Source: Pandoraea communis
GTDB lineage: Bacteria > Pseudomonadota > Gammaproteobacteria > Burkholderiales > Burkholderiaceae
Reading direction: 5' to 3'
Length of the DNA: 64,000 nucleotides
Assembly: GCF_902459745.1 (NCBI RefSeq)
Contig: NZ_CABPSJ010000005.1
Span: 124,001 to 188,000, forward strand
The notes beneath the pieces were generated by a model, which saw only the letters and a program-made list of their open reading frames with translations, made no database searches and was not told where the DNA came from. Positions 50,904 through 60,342 of the stretch are shown piece by piece. Within the stretch, counting starts at the first letter, position 1, and each line of letters begins with the position of its first letter. A program made the position numbers and the translations under genes.

Positions 50904-51173
50904 GAGATGTCTCCCTGTCGAGTCGGCCATGCGGCACATTCTACCTGTCATGCGACGCGCTCGCAGGTGTCGGCAAGCGGTGCGACAGGTTTCCGGCCCG
51001 GTGTCGCGCCACAGGCCGCTTGTGAGCCGGATTCACAGAAAACCGCAATCGAATTCGATTTGCGCGGCGTTGGACGTCCGCTATGCTTGTGCGGATGCGG
51101 GCGCTGCCCGTCGCATGACAACCGAACCGATCACATGAGCACCGGCAGAGACTGCCGACCACAGGAGCAAGAC

Positions 51174-51788
51174 ATGCAATTGATTGGAATGCTGGATTCC
51201 CCGTACGTGCGCCGCACGGCGATCTGTCTGAAGCTGCTGGGGTTGCCGTACGAACATCGCTCGCTGTCCGTCTTTCGAACGTTCGACGAATTCTCGACGA
51301 TCAACCCGGTCGTGAAAGCCCCGACACTTGTGACCGACGACGGCACGGTGCTCATGGACTCGACGCTCATCCTGCAATACGCCGAGACGCTGGTCGAACC
51401 GGCGCGGCGGCTCGTGCCCGTCGACCCCGCCGAACACCTGCGCGCGTTGCGCCTCACGGGGCTGGCACTGGCGGCATGCGAGAAGTCGGTGCAACTGGTG
51501 TACGAGCGCGAGCTGCGCCCGAGCGAGAAGCGCCACACGCCCTGGACGGATCGCGTTCGCAAACAGGTGCACGCGGCGTTCCGCGAACTGGAGACCGAAC
51601 TGGCGCGCAAGCCCGTGCTGGCGACGCCGGACGGTATCGGCGAGCATGGTGTGGCGATTGCCGTGGCGTGGCGCTTCCATCAATTGATGTTGCCGGAAAT
51701 CGACTTCGGCAACGACTTTCCGGAAGTCGCCAAGTTCTCCGCGCAGGCCGAGGCGCTGCCTGCATTCCGGGAAACGCCGCCGCTCTGA
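51174..51788 (+). CDS. Glutathione S-transferase family protein
   Basis: A 204-residue GST. The N-terminal thioredoxin-like domain is at 1-80 (MQLIGMLDSPYVRRTAICLK), with the glutathione site around Ser9 and in MDSTLILQYAE. The C-terminal helical domain follows. It conjugates or reduces toxic electrophiles. The ATG at 51174 has AGGAGCAAG upstream. It is single, after a 270-base gap in which no gene is supported. Confidence 0.9.
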   Translation: MQLIGMLDSPYVRRTAICLKLLGLPYEHRSLSVFRTFDEFSTINPVVKAPTLVTDDGTVLMDSTLILQYAETLVEPARRLVPVDPAEHLRALRLTGLALAACEKSVQLVYERELRPSEKRHTPWTDRVRKQVHAAFRELETELARKPVLATPDGIGEHGVAIAVAWRFHQLMLPEIDFGNDFPEVAKFSAQAEALPAFRETPPL

Positions 51789-51869
51789 TGCGGATGGCCG
51801 GAGCGCAGGGCCGGTGCAGGGAGGGGAGGGATGGGCGGTGCCGGACGATTCACCGTCCGGCACGCAGCA

Positions 51870-52643
51870 TCAGTTCTTGAGCCGGTAGCCTGTCTTGAAC
51901 ATCCAGGCAACGATGGCGAGGAAGACGGCAAGGAAGACGATCGTCATGCCGAGACTGACACCCACGCTCACGTCTGCCAGCCCGTAGAAGCTCCAGCGAA
52001 AACCGCTGATGAGATACACGACCGGATTGAACAGCGTGACCGTGCGCCAGAACGGCGGCAGGATGCTTGTCGAATAGAAGCTGCCGCCGAGGAACGTGAG
52101 CGGCGTGATGATGAGCAGCGGCACCAGTTGCAGCTTCTCGAATCCGTCGGCCCAGATACCGATGATGAAGCCGAGCAGGCTGAACGTCACGGCGGTGAGC
52201 ACCAGAAACAGCACCATCCAGAGCGGATGCTCGATGCGCAGCGGCACGAACAGCGCGGCGGTGCCGAGCATGATGACACCGAGAATGATCGACTTGGTCG
52301 CCGCGGCCCCCACATACGCCACCACGATCTCCATATACGACACGGGCGCGGAGAGTACCTCGTAGATCGTGCCGGTAAATCGTGGGAAATAGATGCCGAA
52401 CGAGGCGTTCGTCACGCTCTGCGTAAGCAGCGAAAGCATGATGAGGCCCGGCACGATGAACGCGCCGTACGGCACGCCCTCGATCTCGGGAATGCGCGAG
52501 CCGATGGCTGCGCCGAACACCACAAAGTAAAGCGACGTCGAGATGACGGGCGAGATGATGCTCTGCATCAGCGTGCGACGCGTGCGAGCCATCTCGAAGT
52601 TGTAGATCGCCCTGACGGCGTAGAAATTCATGGCGCGGCTCAT
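51870..52643 (-). CDS. ABC-2-type exporter permease
   Basis: A 257-residue inner-membrane protein with six membrane segments, of the ABC-2/NodJ group (family motif at about 100-125, [20 protein letters not shown], core [11 protein letters not shown]). Together with the ATPase it should export a small lipid, sugar or drug. The ATG at 52643 overlaps the ATPase stop (ATGA); an ATG at 52631 is also possible. The gene ends before the convergent GST. Confidence 0.9.
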   Translation of the reverse strand: MSRAMNFYAVRAIYNFEMARTRRTLMQSIISPVISTSLYFVVFGAAIGSRIPEIEGVPYGAFIVPGLIMLSLLTQSVTNASFGIYFPRFTGTIYEVLSAPVSYMEIVVAYVGAAATKSIILGVIMLGTAALFVPLRIEHPLWMVLFLVLTAVTFSLLGFIIGIWADGFEKLQLVPLLIITPLTFLGGSFYSTSILPPFWRTVTLFNPVVYLISGFRWSFYGLADVSVGVSLGMTIVFLAVFLAIVAWMFKTGYRLKN

Positions 52644-53569
52644 CCTTCTTTTTTGTGTACGAGCGAGACGAAGATGTCTTCGAGCGAGCTTTGCGTCGTG
52701 TGCAGATCCTTCACCGAGAGACCGGCATGCTCCATGTCGCGCAGCAGGGTCGCGATGGAGGTTTGCTCGATATTGGCGTCGTAGTTGAAGGCAAGTTCGG
52801 TGCCGTTGTTGCCGAGCGCAAGGCCGTAGCGGGCCAGCGATTCGGGCACGGCAGACAATGGCTCGGCGAGTTGCATCGTGAGCTGCTTGCTGCCCATGTG
52901 CCGCATCAGCTCGGTCTTCTCCTGCACGAGCGTGATCTGACCGCCGGTGATGATGCCCACGCGGTCGGCCATTTCCTCGGCTTCTTCGATGTAGTGCGTG
53001 GTGAGGATCACGGTGACGCCGGTCTCGCGCAGCGATTGCACGAGACGCCACATGTCGCGGCGCAGCTCGACGTCGACACCCGCCGTGGGCTCGTCCAGGA
53101 ACAGCACGCGCGGTTCGTGCGAGAGCGCCTTGGCGATCAGCACGCGTCGCTTCATGCCGCCCGAGAGCTGCATGATGCGACTGTCCTTCTTCTCCCACAG
53201 CGAGAGCGAGCGCAGCACCTTTTCGATGTATGCGGGATTCGCGGGCTTGCCGAACAGGCCACGCGAGAAAGAGACGGTGGCCCACACCGATTCGAACGAG
53301 TCGGTGGTCAGTTCCTGCGGTACGAGGCCGATGGCTTCACGCGCGGCGCGGTAGTCCGTGACGATGTCGTGACCGTCGACGGTGACCGTGCCCGAGGTTG
53401 GGCGCACGATGCCGCAGATGGTACTGATGAGGGTCGTTTTGCCGGCACCGTTCGGGCCGAGCAGGGCGAAGATTTCGCCGCGCTGGATTTCCAGGTTGAT
53501 GTTCTTGAGTGCCTGGAAGCCGGTCGCGTACGTCTTCGACAGATTCTGGATTGAGATCACGGATGGCAT
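52640..53569 (-). CDS. ABC-2-type exporter ATPase
   Basis: A 309-residue ATPase. Walker [10 protein letters not shown], signature LSGGMKRR, Walker [13 protein letters not shown], and the switch His in TTHYIEEAE. The C-terminal about 90 residues are the regulatory part of NodI/CcmA-like exporters. It is coupled to the permease downstream. Substrate unknown. Confidence 0.94.
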   Translation of the reverse strand: MPSVISIQNLSKTYATGFQALKNINLEIQRGEIFALLGPNGAGKTTLISTICGIVRPTSGTVTVDGHDIVTDYRAAREAIGLVPQELTTDSFESVWATVSFSRGLFGKPANPAYIEKVLRSLSLWEKKDSRIMQLSGGMKRRVLIAKALSHEPRVLFLDEPTAGVDVELRRDMWRLVQSLRETGVTVILTTHYIEEAEEMADRVGIITGGQITLVQEKTELMRHMGSKQLTMQLAEPLSAVPESLARYGLALGNNGTELAFNYDANIEQTSIATLLRDMEHAGLSVKDLHTTQSSLEDIFVSLVHKKEG

Positions 53570-53620
53570 GGCGGCGACGATAGCACAGGCGTGCGGAACT
53601 TGTTGGGTAGGCTGCGCAGG

Positions 53621-53670
53621 CAAAAGAACGGCGGGCATCGGGGGGTGTCGTCTGTCCCCGCATGCCCGCC
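53621..53670 (-). terminator. Terminator-like hairpin after the PhnB-like gene
   Basis: On the minus strand GGCGGGCATGCGGGG (53670-53656) pairs with the complementary stretch 53643-53630 with a one-base bulge, followed by GTTCTTTTG. It lies about 50 bases beyond the PhnB-like stop at 53718. Confidence 0.6.
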
Positions 53671-53717
53671 CGCAGGCAGCCAAGCAACCGCGTTGGCCCC
53701 CGGTGCATCCTGAATCT

Positions 53718-54146
53718 TTAGCCCTTCGGCATTTCCTTCGGCACGATCACCATCCAGTTCATGCCGAAGCGATCCTTGACCATGCCGAACGTCTTTGCGA
53801 AGAAGGTCTCGGCGAGCGGCATGTTGACTTCACCGCCGTCCGCGAGGGCGTTGAAGGCCTTTTCGGCCGCGCCCACTTCCGTAAAGTCGACCGACAGCGA
53901 GAAGCCGTCGAACTTGGGCTTGCCGCTCACCCTGCCGTCCGAGGCCATCACCATCGATTCGCCGATGGTGAATTCGCCGTGCATGATCTTGTTCTCGCTT
54001 CCCGGCGGGAGCATCCCCTCCGGGCAACGCTCGGGGCTCTCGCTGTAGCGCATGAGCATGCCGCGCTTCGCCCCCAGCGTTTTCTCGTAAAACGTAATGG
54101 CTTCTTCGCAACGACCTTCAAAAAACAAATAGGAATGGACTTGCAT
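53718..54146 (-). CDS. VOC-family protein, PhnB-like
   Basis: A 142-residue protein of the 3-demethylubiquinone-9 methyltransferase-like VOC group (PhnB-like). [22 protein letters not shown] and [14 protein letters not shown] are the hallmarks. The function of the group is not known, although it often appears near stress genes. GAGGAG precedes the ATG. It is followed on the minus strand by a hairpin terminator. Confidence 0.9.
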   Translation of the reverse strand: MQVHSYLFFEGRCEEAITFYEKTLGAKRGMLMRYSESPERCPEGMLPPGSENKIMHGEFTIGESMVMASDGRVSGKPKFDGFSLSVDFTEVGAAEKAFNALADGGEVNMPLAETFFAKTFGMVKDRFGMNWMVIVPKEMPKG

Positions 54147-54168
54147 GGAGCGCTCCTCTCGATGTCTT

Positions 54169-54191
54169 AAAAAGGGGCATGACGACGCCCC
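54169..54191 (-). terminator. Intrinsic terminator after the SnoaL gene
   Basis: On the minus strand GGGGC (54191-54187) pairs with GCCCC (54178-54174), followed by TTTTT. It lies 13 bases past the SnoaL-like stop at 54204 and just upstream of the PhnB-like start. Confidence 0.55.
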
Positions 54192-54203
54192 GGCAGGAAA
54201 GTG

Positions 54204-54623
54204 CTAAGGCGCGAACGACATGGGTACCGAGGCATGCTCATGCACCACACGCCAACGGCCTTGTGTCTTGCGATAGCACACCGTCGCACGCACGGTGGCG
54301 CCGTATGTCTGTCCGTCGGCACCGGTGTTGCGCACGATATTCACGCTGTGGCTGAACGCCAGATCGCCGGCGTGCTCGAGATGCCATTGCGTGACTTCGA
54401 AATGGATCGGCCCGGCCGTATGGCCGAACCAACCCTCGAGCAAACGGCGATACGCCTCAAGGCCGCGATGCTCGACAGGCGGCATCACGTCGAACACCAC
54501 GACATCGGGGTCGTAATGATCGAGCAATGTGCCGACCTTCTTGTTGCGCACGGCGTCGAGCCATGCCGCATTGATCGCACAAATGGCCGCTTCGTCGCCA
54601 TGTGCCGGATATGTCTCCACCAT
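54204..54623 (-). CDS. SnoaL-like/DUF4440 family protein
   Basis: A 139-residue NTF2-fold protein. ICAINAAWLDAVRNKKVGTLL, then YDPDVVVFDVMPP and a beta sheet ending WRVVHEHASVPM, typical of the SnoaL/DUF4440 ketosteroid-isomerase-like group. Enzymatic role is unknown. GGGAGG precedes the ATG at 54623. It is divergent from a TetR regulator, with a long inverted repeat between them. Confidence 0.88.
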   Translation of the reverse strand: MVETYPAHGDEAAICAINAAWLDAVRNKKVGTLLDHYDPDVVVFDVMPPVEHRGLEAYRRLLEGWFGHTAGPIHFEVTQWHLEHAGDLAFSHSVNIVRNTGADGQTYGATVRATVCYRKTQGRWRVVHEHASVPMSFAP

Positions 54624-54670
54624 AGTGCCTCCTCCCGTGTTGCGCTGATATGTCGCGCTGCAACTTGCCT

Positions 54671-54721
54671 TTGTGGACAGTGTACACAAACAATAGCAGA
54701 CATAATGGACACTGTCCACAA
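54671..54721. promoter_or_regulatory. 13-bp inverted repeats, TetR operator candidate
   Basis: TTGTGGACAGTGT at 54671-54683 and ACACTGTCCACAA at 54709-54721 are exact complements, separated by 25 bases, in the divergent gap of the SnoaL and TetR genes. The left arm also belongs to a smaller dyad (TTGTG...CACAA, 54671-54689). This suits one TetR dimer on each arm, repressing both genes. Confidence 0.7.
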
Positions 54722-54730
54722 GGAGTTGTC

Positions 54731-55381
54731 ATGACAGAACAAGACGCAGCGACCGGGCCGGCACGCACGACATACCGGCATGGCGACCTTCGCCGGGCGT
54801 TGCTGGAGGCGGGGATAGCGCTGGCACGCGATGGGGGGCCGGACGCTGTGATTCTGCGCGAGGCCACGCGTCGCGCCGGGGTGGTGCCCAATGCGGCGTA
54901 TCGTCATTTTGCGAATCGTCAGGATTTGCTCGATGCTGTGCGCTCGGCGGCGTTGGCCGAACTGGCGCTGGCGATTGAGCACGAGATGGCGGCACCGGGG
55001 ATGGCGGCGCTCGACGCCGCCGGCCGTGCCCGTGCGGGCTTGCGGGCTGTCGGCATTGGCTATCTGCACTTTGCGCGTGCGCAGCCGGGGCTGTTCCGTA
55101 CGGCGTTTGCACCGTCGGAGAATGTGCGTTCGGCGGCGACGCCGGAGAAAGCGGGAACGAGCGGGCTCAATCCCTTCCAGCTTTTGGGGGCGGCACTCGA
55201 CGGGATGGTTGCCGCCGGCATTATCGGCGCGGCGCAGCGGCCCGGCGCGGAGTATCTGGCGTGGGCCGCCGTGCATGGCCTGGCGGTGCTGGTGATCGAC
55301 GGCCCGCTGCGCGATCTGCCCGGCGATCAGGTCGACGTGCTGGGGCAGCGGCTCGTCGCCATGGTCGAGCGCGGGCTGTAG
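54731..55381 (+). CDS. TetR-family transcriptional regulator
   Basis: A 216-residue repressor. The DNA-binding domain lies at about 15-60 (YRHGDLRRALLEAGIALARDG, then REATRRAGVVPNAAYRHF), with a helical ligand domain following (WHG-like region near AWAAVHGLAVL). The ATG has AAGGAG upstream. It faces a SnoaL-like gene across a 13-bp inverted repeat and is its probable repressor. The ligand is unknown. Confidence 0.92.
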   Translation: MTEQDAATGPARTTYRHGDLRRALLEAGIALARDGGPDAVILREATRRAGVVPNAAYRHFANRQDLLDAVRSAALAELALAIEHEMAAPGMAALDAAGRARAGLRAVGIGYLHFARAQPGLFRTAFAPSENVRSAATPEKAGTSGLNPFQLLGAALDGMVAAGIIGAAQRPGAEYLAWAAVHGLAVLVIDGPLRDLPGDQVDVLGQRLVAMVERGL

Positions 55382-55412
55382 ACGCCCAAGTGCGGGGCGC
55401 GTCCCCGCCGCC

Positions 55413-56318
55413 TCAGAGATGGGTCAGACGGGGTGTCAGCAAGTCGGTGAGCCAGTTCATGAACGCGTGTACGCGCCGCGGCAAGTGACGCCGGTTCGCA
55501 TAGAGCAGCGTCACGGCCAACGGCTCTGCCTGATGCTCGGGCAGCACTTCCTGGAGCGCGCCGATGGCCAAATGCTCGCGCGCGCCGCTCTCCGGCGCCT
55601 GAATCAGCCCGAGCCCGGCGAGGCACGCCGCCTGATAGGCGTCGGCATTGTTCACGGTGAGCACGCCTTCCATCGGCCATTGCGTGTAGCGCTCGCCATC
55701 GAAGTACTCCCAGCCGACCGGGCGAGTGCCCAGTGTCGTCGTGTAGTGAATCAACTGATGCTTGCGCAGATCGTCGAGCGTGTGTGGCACGCCGTAACGT
55801 TCGAGGTAGGCCGGGCTTGCGACGTTGATCTGACGCATGTGACCGAGCGGACGCGCAATCAGCGTCGAGTCTGCGATGGCACCCACGCGCAACACGCAGT
55901 CGAACCCTTCGCGCACGAGGTCGACGCGCCGGTCGGTGCTCGACAATTCCACGCGTAGCGCCGGGTGCTGTGCCAGAAACCCGGGCAATTGCGGAATGAC
56001 GGTCGTACGCGCGAGCGTGGCGGGCAGATCGATGCGCAGGCGGCCCGTGAGTGCTTCGTCGCGCGCGGCGAACATCGTCTCCCACTCTTCCATGTCGGCG
56101 AGCAAATCCATGCATCGCTCGAGACACGCCTGACCGTCCTGCGTGAGCTGCACACGCCGGGTGGTCCGATGCAGCAGGCGCGTGCCCAACTTGGCTTCGA
56201 GTTGCTTGATGGCGTTGGAAACGCTGGCGCGCGGCAGGCCGAGACTGTCGGCGGCCTGCGTGAAGCTGCCCGTTTCGGTGACGCGCACGAAGATGCGCAT
56301 GGCGTCGAGCTGATGCAT
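55413..56318 (-). CDS. LysR-family transcriptional regulator
   Basis: A 301-residue LysR protein. The helix-turn-helix is at about 3-60 (MRIFVRVTETGSFTQAADSLG) and the ligand-binding part at about 90-290. It is divergent from a short-chain dehydrogenase gene; an 8-bp palindrome lies in the gap. No ribosome site is clear before the ATG at 56318, and an ATG six codons later is possible. The likely target is the SDR gene. Confidence 0.92.
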   Translation of the reverse strand: MHQLDAMRIFVRVTETGSFTQAADSLGLPRASVSNAIKQLEAKLGTRLLHRTTRRVQLTQDGQACLERCMDLLADMEEWETMFAARDEALTGRLRIDLPATLARTTVIPQLPGFLAQHPALRVELSSTDRRVDLVREGFDCVLRVGAIADSTLIARPLGHMRQINVASPAYLERYGVPHTLDDLRKHQLIHYTTTLGTRPVGWEYFDGERYTQWPMEGVLTVNNADAYQAACLAGLGLIQAPESGAREHLAIGALQEVLPEHQAEPLAVTLLYANRRHLPRRVHAFMNWLTDLLTPRLTHL

Positions 56319-56364
56319 GGAGAGAGAGGATCGGCGCGTTGATCGGCCGATCCATTGTTATTTG

Positions 56365-56387
56365 AATTTGATCAGTTTAATCAAATT
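56365..56387. promoter_or_regulatory. Palindrome between LysR and SDR genes
   Basis: AATTTGAT at 56365-56372 and ATCAAATT at 56380-56387 are perfect complements with a 7-base centre, 47 bases upstream of the LysR start in the divergent gap. It suits a LysR binding site. Confidence 0.6.
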
Positions 56388-56591
56388 AGACGGGTTTATT
56401 GGTTAAATTCGTTGCAATAGCATGTTGAACATATCGCAGCACCTGAAGCGCTCTGTCGGCAATCGATGACCAAGCGCGCAGGCGAGAGCCGGCAGGTGCG
56501 GGGATGAAACGGCCCGGATAGAACGGGCAGCCGACATTGTTCGACGGGGTGCTGCCAGCGTGCACTGCCCTCAGCATTCAGGAGAATTACC

Positions 56592-57350
56592 ATGACCCGC
56601 AAAATCGTTCTCATCACCGGTGGCAGCCGCGGCCTGGGCCGTGCTTCGGCACTGGCTGCCGCCCGTCGCGGTATCGACGTCATCCTCACCTATCGCAGCC
56701 AGCACGCAGAAGCCGATGCGGTCGTGGCCGAGATCGTCAAGCTTGGGGCGAATGCCGTGGCGCTGCCGCTCGACGTGTCGGACGCGTCGCAGTTCGCCTC
56801 GTTTGCTGCAGAGATCAAACGCGTGTTGAGCGACGTGTGGAAGCGCGACACGTTCGACTTCCTGCTCAACAATGCCGGCACGGGCTTGCACAGCGCATTT
56901 GCCGAAACGACGCAAGCTCAGTTCGACGACCTAGTGCGTGTTCATCTGAAGGGGCCGTACTTCCTGACGCAGGCGTTGCTGCCGCTGATCGCCGACGGCG
57001 GGCGCATTCTGAACGTGTCGAGCGGTCTGGCACGCTTCTCGCTGCCGGGCGCTTCGGCCTACGCGATGATGAAGGGCGGTATCGAGGTGTTCTCGCGCTA
57101 TCTGGCGAAGGAACTGGGGGCGCGCGGCATTCGGGCCAACACCGTCGCGCCGGGGGCCATCGCCACGGATTTCAACGGCGGTACGGTGCGTGACAATCCG
57201 GGCGTCAATCAGATGGTCGCGGCGAATACGGCACTCGGCCGCGTGGGCGAGGCTGACGATATCGGCGGCATGGTGGCGGCACTGCTGGCAGAGGAGACGG
57301 GCTGGATCAACGCCCAGCGCATTGAAGCGTCGGGCGGTATGTTCGTCTGA
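56592..57350 (+). CDS. Short-chain dehydrogenase/reductase (SDR)
   Basis: A 252-residue NAD(P)-dependent oxidoreductase. Cofactor loop TGGSRGLGR (9-17), NNAG at 93-96, catalytic Ser143/144, Tyr157 and Lys161 (SAYAMMKGG). It reduces a carbonyl or oxidises an alcohol; substrate unknown. A Shine-Dalgarno AGGAG lies before the ATG. It faces a LysR regulator across a palindrome. Confidence 0.92.
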   Translation: MTRKIVLITGGSRGLGRASALAAARRGIDVILTYRSQHAEADAVVAEIVKLGANAVALPLDVSDASQFASFAAEIKRVLSDVWKRDTFDFLLNNAGTGLHSAFAETTQAQFDDLVRVHLKGPYFLTQALLPLIADGGRILNVSSGLARFSLPGASAYAMMKGGIEVFSRYLAKELGARGIRANTVAPGAIATDFNGGTVRDNPGVNQMVAANTALGRVGEADDIGGMVAALLAEETGWINAQRIEASGGMFV

Positions 57351-57362
57351 GGGGCGAGGGCA

Positions 57363-58319
57363 TCAGTGAGGGCTGCGGCGCGAGCGCATCGAACCGGACC
57401 AGGCGACGGCACCGACGATGCACACGCCACCCACCGCCATCTTGAGCGTGGGCGAGGTGCCGAACAGCACCCAGGCGAAGGCAATGGCATACACCGGTTC
57501 GAGGGCGATGACGACTGCCGCCCGACTGGCTTTGACCGTGCGCAGTGCGTGAATGAAAAGGGTGTACGCCAGCGCGGTACAGACAACGCCAAGGCACGCG
57601 AGCCATCCCCATTGGGGGGCGGGCAGTGTGAGTGCCTCGCGCCATGCAAACGGGCCGAGCACGAGAAGGATGCCCAGGCACTGCCACCAACTGGCCTGCA
57701 ACGGCGACGCTTGCGCACCCAGCACACGATTGGACAGCGCGATTACTGCGTAGATGGCGCCGGAAAGTACGCCCCATGCGAGGCCCACTGTGGCGCCTGC
57801 CTGCCAGTCGAACGCCGGTGTGACGAGCGCCAGTCCGATGCACACGAGTCCGATGACCCAGGCGTCGCCAAGCGTTGGACGTTCGCGGCGCAGGGGCCAT
57901 TCGAGCAGGATCACGAACGCGGGGAAGCACGCGAAACCGAGCGTGCCGACGGCGACGCCGCCCGCTTTGATCGCGAGGAAGAAGGCGAGCCAGTGCACGG
58001 CGAGCAACACGCCAGCCACGATGAGTCGCAACGCCGATGCGCAGGAAAGTCCCCGCCACGGTGCCCCGCCTGAGAGTCGTGACGCGCTGCGCATGCCCGC
58101 CAGCCCGGCAAGGGCGATGGCGCTCAGCGCAAGCCATGAGAAGAGGCCGCGACCGAAGACGATCAGGGTGCTGCTCGCGGCGATGTGTTCGCCGAACAGT
58201 GCCGACGCGCCGAACAACATCGCTGCGACATGCAGTGCGATCTGCTGGCGGGCCCCGCCATGCGGGGGCTGGCCGGCTTGGGGTGTCGCGGGTTTGCCGG
58301 CAGCGGCCGCCTCAGGCAT
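57363..58319 (-). CDS. EamA/DMT-family transporter
   Basis: A 318-residue protein with ten membrane segments in two EamA halves; N-terminal about 25 residues are Ala/Gly/Pro-rich. Motifs include AMLFGASALFGEH and VVIALEPVYAIAFAWVLFG. The start overlaps the stop of the Lrp-type gene by 8 bases, so the regulator and exporter are coupled, as in Lrp/LysE-like amino-acid export units. The substrate is likely an amino acid, by inference. Confidence 0.9.
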   Translation of the reverse strand: MPEAAAAGKPATPQAGQPPHGGARQQIALHVAAMLFGASALFGEHIAASSTLIVFGRGLFSWLALSAIALAGLAGMRSASRLSGGAPWRGLSCASALRLIVAGVLLAVHWLAFFLAIKAGGVAVGTLGFACFPAFVILLEWPLRRERPTLGDAWVIGLVCIGLALVTPAFDWQAGATVGLAWGVLSGAIYAVIALSNRVLGAQASPLQASWWQCLGILLVLGPFAWREALTLPAPQWGWLACLGVVCTALAYTLFIHALRTVKASRAAVVIALEPVYAIAFAWVLFGTSPTLKMAVGGVCIVGAVAWSGSMRSRRSPH

Positions 58320-58791
58320 CGCCTGAGGTGTCCGGCACCGGGACTGCCGTGGTGTACATGACCTGCTTGAGCGCGAAGCTCGAGCGGATGTTGCGGATGC
58401 CGGGGATGCGGGACAGACGATCGGTAATCAGCGTTTCGTAAGCGCTCATGTCGCTCACCATGACGCGCAACAGATAGTCGGCGTCTCCCGACATCAGGTA
58501 ACACTCCATGACGTTCGGCAGTGCGGTGACGGCTGCTTCGAAGGCATCCAGGCGGTCACGATTCTGGTTCTCGAGCGTGACGTGGATGAAAACGTTGATA
58601 TGCAGCCCGAGCCGGGACGGGTCCAGCAGCGTGACGCGCTGGCGAATATAGCCCGCCGCTTCGAGCGCCTTCACGCGCGCCAGACAGGGCGACGGCGAAA
58701 GGCTGACTCGCGAGGCGAGTTCCACATTGGTGAGGCGGGCGTCGGCTTGCAGCTCCCGCAGAATCTTCAAATCAATGGCGTCGAGTTCCAT
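58312..58791 (-). CDS. Lrp/AsnC-family transcriptional regulator
   Basis: A 159-residue protein with N-terminal helix-turn-helix (about 4-50: DAIDLKILRELQADARLTNVE, core LKILRELQADAR) and RAM effector domain (about 65-150). It is upstream of and overlapping an EamA exporter, so it should activate export when the effector amino acid accumulates. The ATG is at 58791; no strong ribosome site is visible. Confidence 0.93.
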   Translation of the reverse strand: MELDAIDLKILRELQADARLTNVELASRVSLSPSPCLARVKALEAAGYIRQRVTLLDPSRLGLHINVFIHVTLENQNRDRLDAFEAAVTALPNVMECYLMSGDADYLLRVMVSDMSAYETLITDRLSRIPGIRNIRSSFALKQVMYTTAVPVPDTSGDA

Positions 58792-58940
58792 ACCACATTG
58801 CGCACGCGCCCCGGATGGGGGCCGGCGTTCCAGTCGATTAGCCGCTCGGTAGGCGACAGTGCCGCAATACTAGCTTATTTATCGGTTCGCCAATCGACAG
58901 GCATGCTTTCTCGCCAACGACGTGCTTGGCTGCGGTCGCT

Positions 58941-58993
58941 AAAAAAACGCGGGGCCCACCGATACCGAAAGCGATGCCGAAGGTATCGGTGGG
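58941..58993 (-). terminator. Intrinsic terminator of the second porin gene
   Basis: On the minus strand CCCACCGATACC (58993-58982) pairs with GGTATCGGTGGG (58966-58955), a perfect 12-bp stem with a 15-base loop, then CCCCGCG and a run of seven T (58947-58941). It begins 23 bases after the porin stop. Confidence 0.85.
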
Positions 58994-59015
58994 GGAGAGC
59001 ACGTATCGCAAACGA

Positions 59016-60272
59016 TCAGAACCGATGACGCAGACCCGCGAGCACAGCCACCTGATTCTTCACGCCGGCCCCGGCGGGGCCGAACGCGTTGATGGCGGCC
59101 ACTGTCGCGTCGCCTGCGGCACGCTGATAGATCACTGACGCATGCAGGTCGGTGCGCTTCGAGAAGTAGTACGCCGCTCCCGCGTCGATCTGATGCCAGC
59201 GCGGGCGCGTGCCCGAGGCGAACGACGTCGCCCCCGTACCGGTGTAACCCGATGCGTCGGTAAAGATGTAGCCGATCCCGGCAACGACGGCCGGCGAGAA
59301 TTGATAACGCGTATTGATTTCGTAGTTGTCGACACGCAAGTCCTGCCCGTTCTGATAACGAAGCCGTGTGTCGGTGAAGACCGCACTCACGCGCGCGTTA
59401 CCGAAGCTGTAACTGCCGGCGACACCGATGACGTCCTGACGCGAAACGAAGGCCGAGTTGTAGAACAGGCTCGTCGACAACGTGTATTCGTCGCCGATGG
59501 CGCCGCCCGGATTGGTCGAGTTGGCCGCCGATGCCGACGGATTGCTCAGATGCAGGAAGGTCGCCGCTGCACCGATCGGCCCGCGCTGATACTGAATACC
59601 AAGACCGAGCGCCCGGTTATTCGAGAAGCCGGTGCTGCCGCTGGTCGCGCTCTGATTGCTGAACGCGTACAGGGCGCCGAGCGTGAGGCCCGCCATCGGT
59701 GAGTATTCGTACTTCACAGACTGGTTCAGCCGGAACGTCGAGAAGGTGTTGTCGACGTCGCCGATGTGAGCGCCGTAGATGCTGCCGAACTGTGTCCACG
59801 ATTCGAACGGCGACAGATAGACGAAGCCGAACTCGTACTGGCGTCCGAAGGTGAGGGTGCCCCAGCGCGGATTCGACAGACCGGCAAATGCTTGCCGTCC
59901 GAACATGCGCCCGCCTTGACCGAGTGATCCGGTGATGCCGCTGAAACCGTTCTCGAGCGTAAATATGGCCTTGTTGCCATCGCCGAGATCTTCGCTGCCC
60001 GTCAGACCGAAGCGGTCGCCGCTGCCGAAGCCGGTGGCCAGGCCCACACGGCTCGCGCCCTTGCCGCCGACCGCAGACGCGACGTTGTTGGTATAGCTGA
60101 TGCCGTTGTCGATGATGCCGTAAAGCTGAACCGAGCTTTGTGCGAGGGCGGGCAGTGACGTAATGGCGAGGGAAATGCTCAGCAAGGCCCGGGTCGAAGT
60201 ACGGGCGGATCGGCGTTTGTGCAAACGCGGGGACGAGAAGGGCCGTCCCGCGCGCGAATGGCGTTGGATCAT
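59016..60272 (-). CDS. Outer-membrane porin, Gram-negative general porin family
   Basis: A 418-residue porin. The N-terminal about 45 residues are a long basic leader (Arg/His/Ser-rich) with a signal segment ending ALPALAQS; the mature barrel begins SVQLYGIIDNGISYTN. FGLTGSEDLGDGNKAIFTLEN and the terminal GLRHRF are family hallmarks. The ATG at 60272 has TGGAGA upstream. It is 70 bases downstream of a MFS carrier and likely in the same transcript, supplying its substrate across the outer membrane. Confidence 0.93.
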   Translation of the reverse strand: MIQRHSRAGRPFSSPRLHKRRSARTSTRALLSISLAITSLPALAQSSVQLYGIIDNGISYTNNVASAVGGKGASRVGLATGFGSGDRFGLTGSEDLGDGNKAIFTLENGFSGITGSLGQGGRMFGRQAFAGLSNPRWGTLTFGRQYEFGFVYLSPFESWTQFGSIYGAHIGDVDNTFSTFRLNQSVKYEYSPMAGLTLGALYAFSNQSATSGSTGFSNNRALGLGIQYQRGPIGAAATFLHLSNPSASAANSTNPGGAIGDEYTLSTSLFYNSAFVSRQDVIGVAGSYSFGNARVSAVFTDTRLRYQNGQDLRVDNYEINTRYQFSPAVVAGIGYIFTDASGYTGTGATSFASGTRPRWHQIDAGAAYYFSKRTDLHASVIYQRAAGDATVAAINAFGPAGAGVKNQVAVLAGLRHRF

Positions 60273-60342
60273 GTTGTCTCCAGAATGTCTTGTAATGATT
60301 AGGCGGTGTCTTGTGTTCCCTGGCAGGCTCAGATCAACCAGG

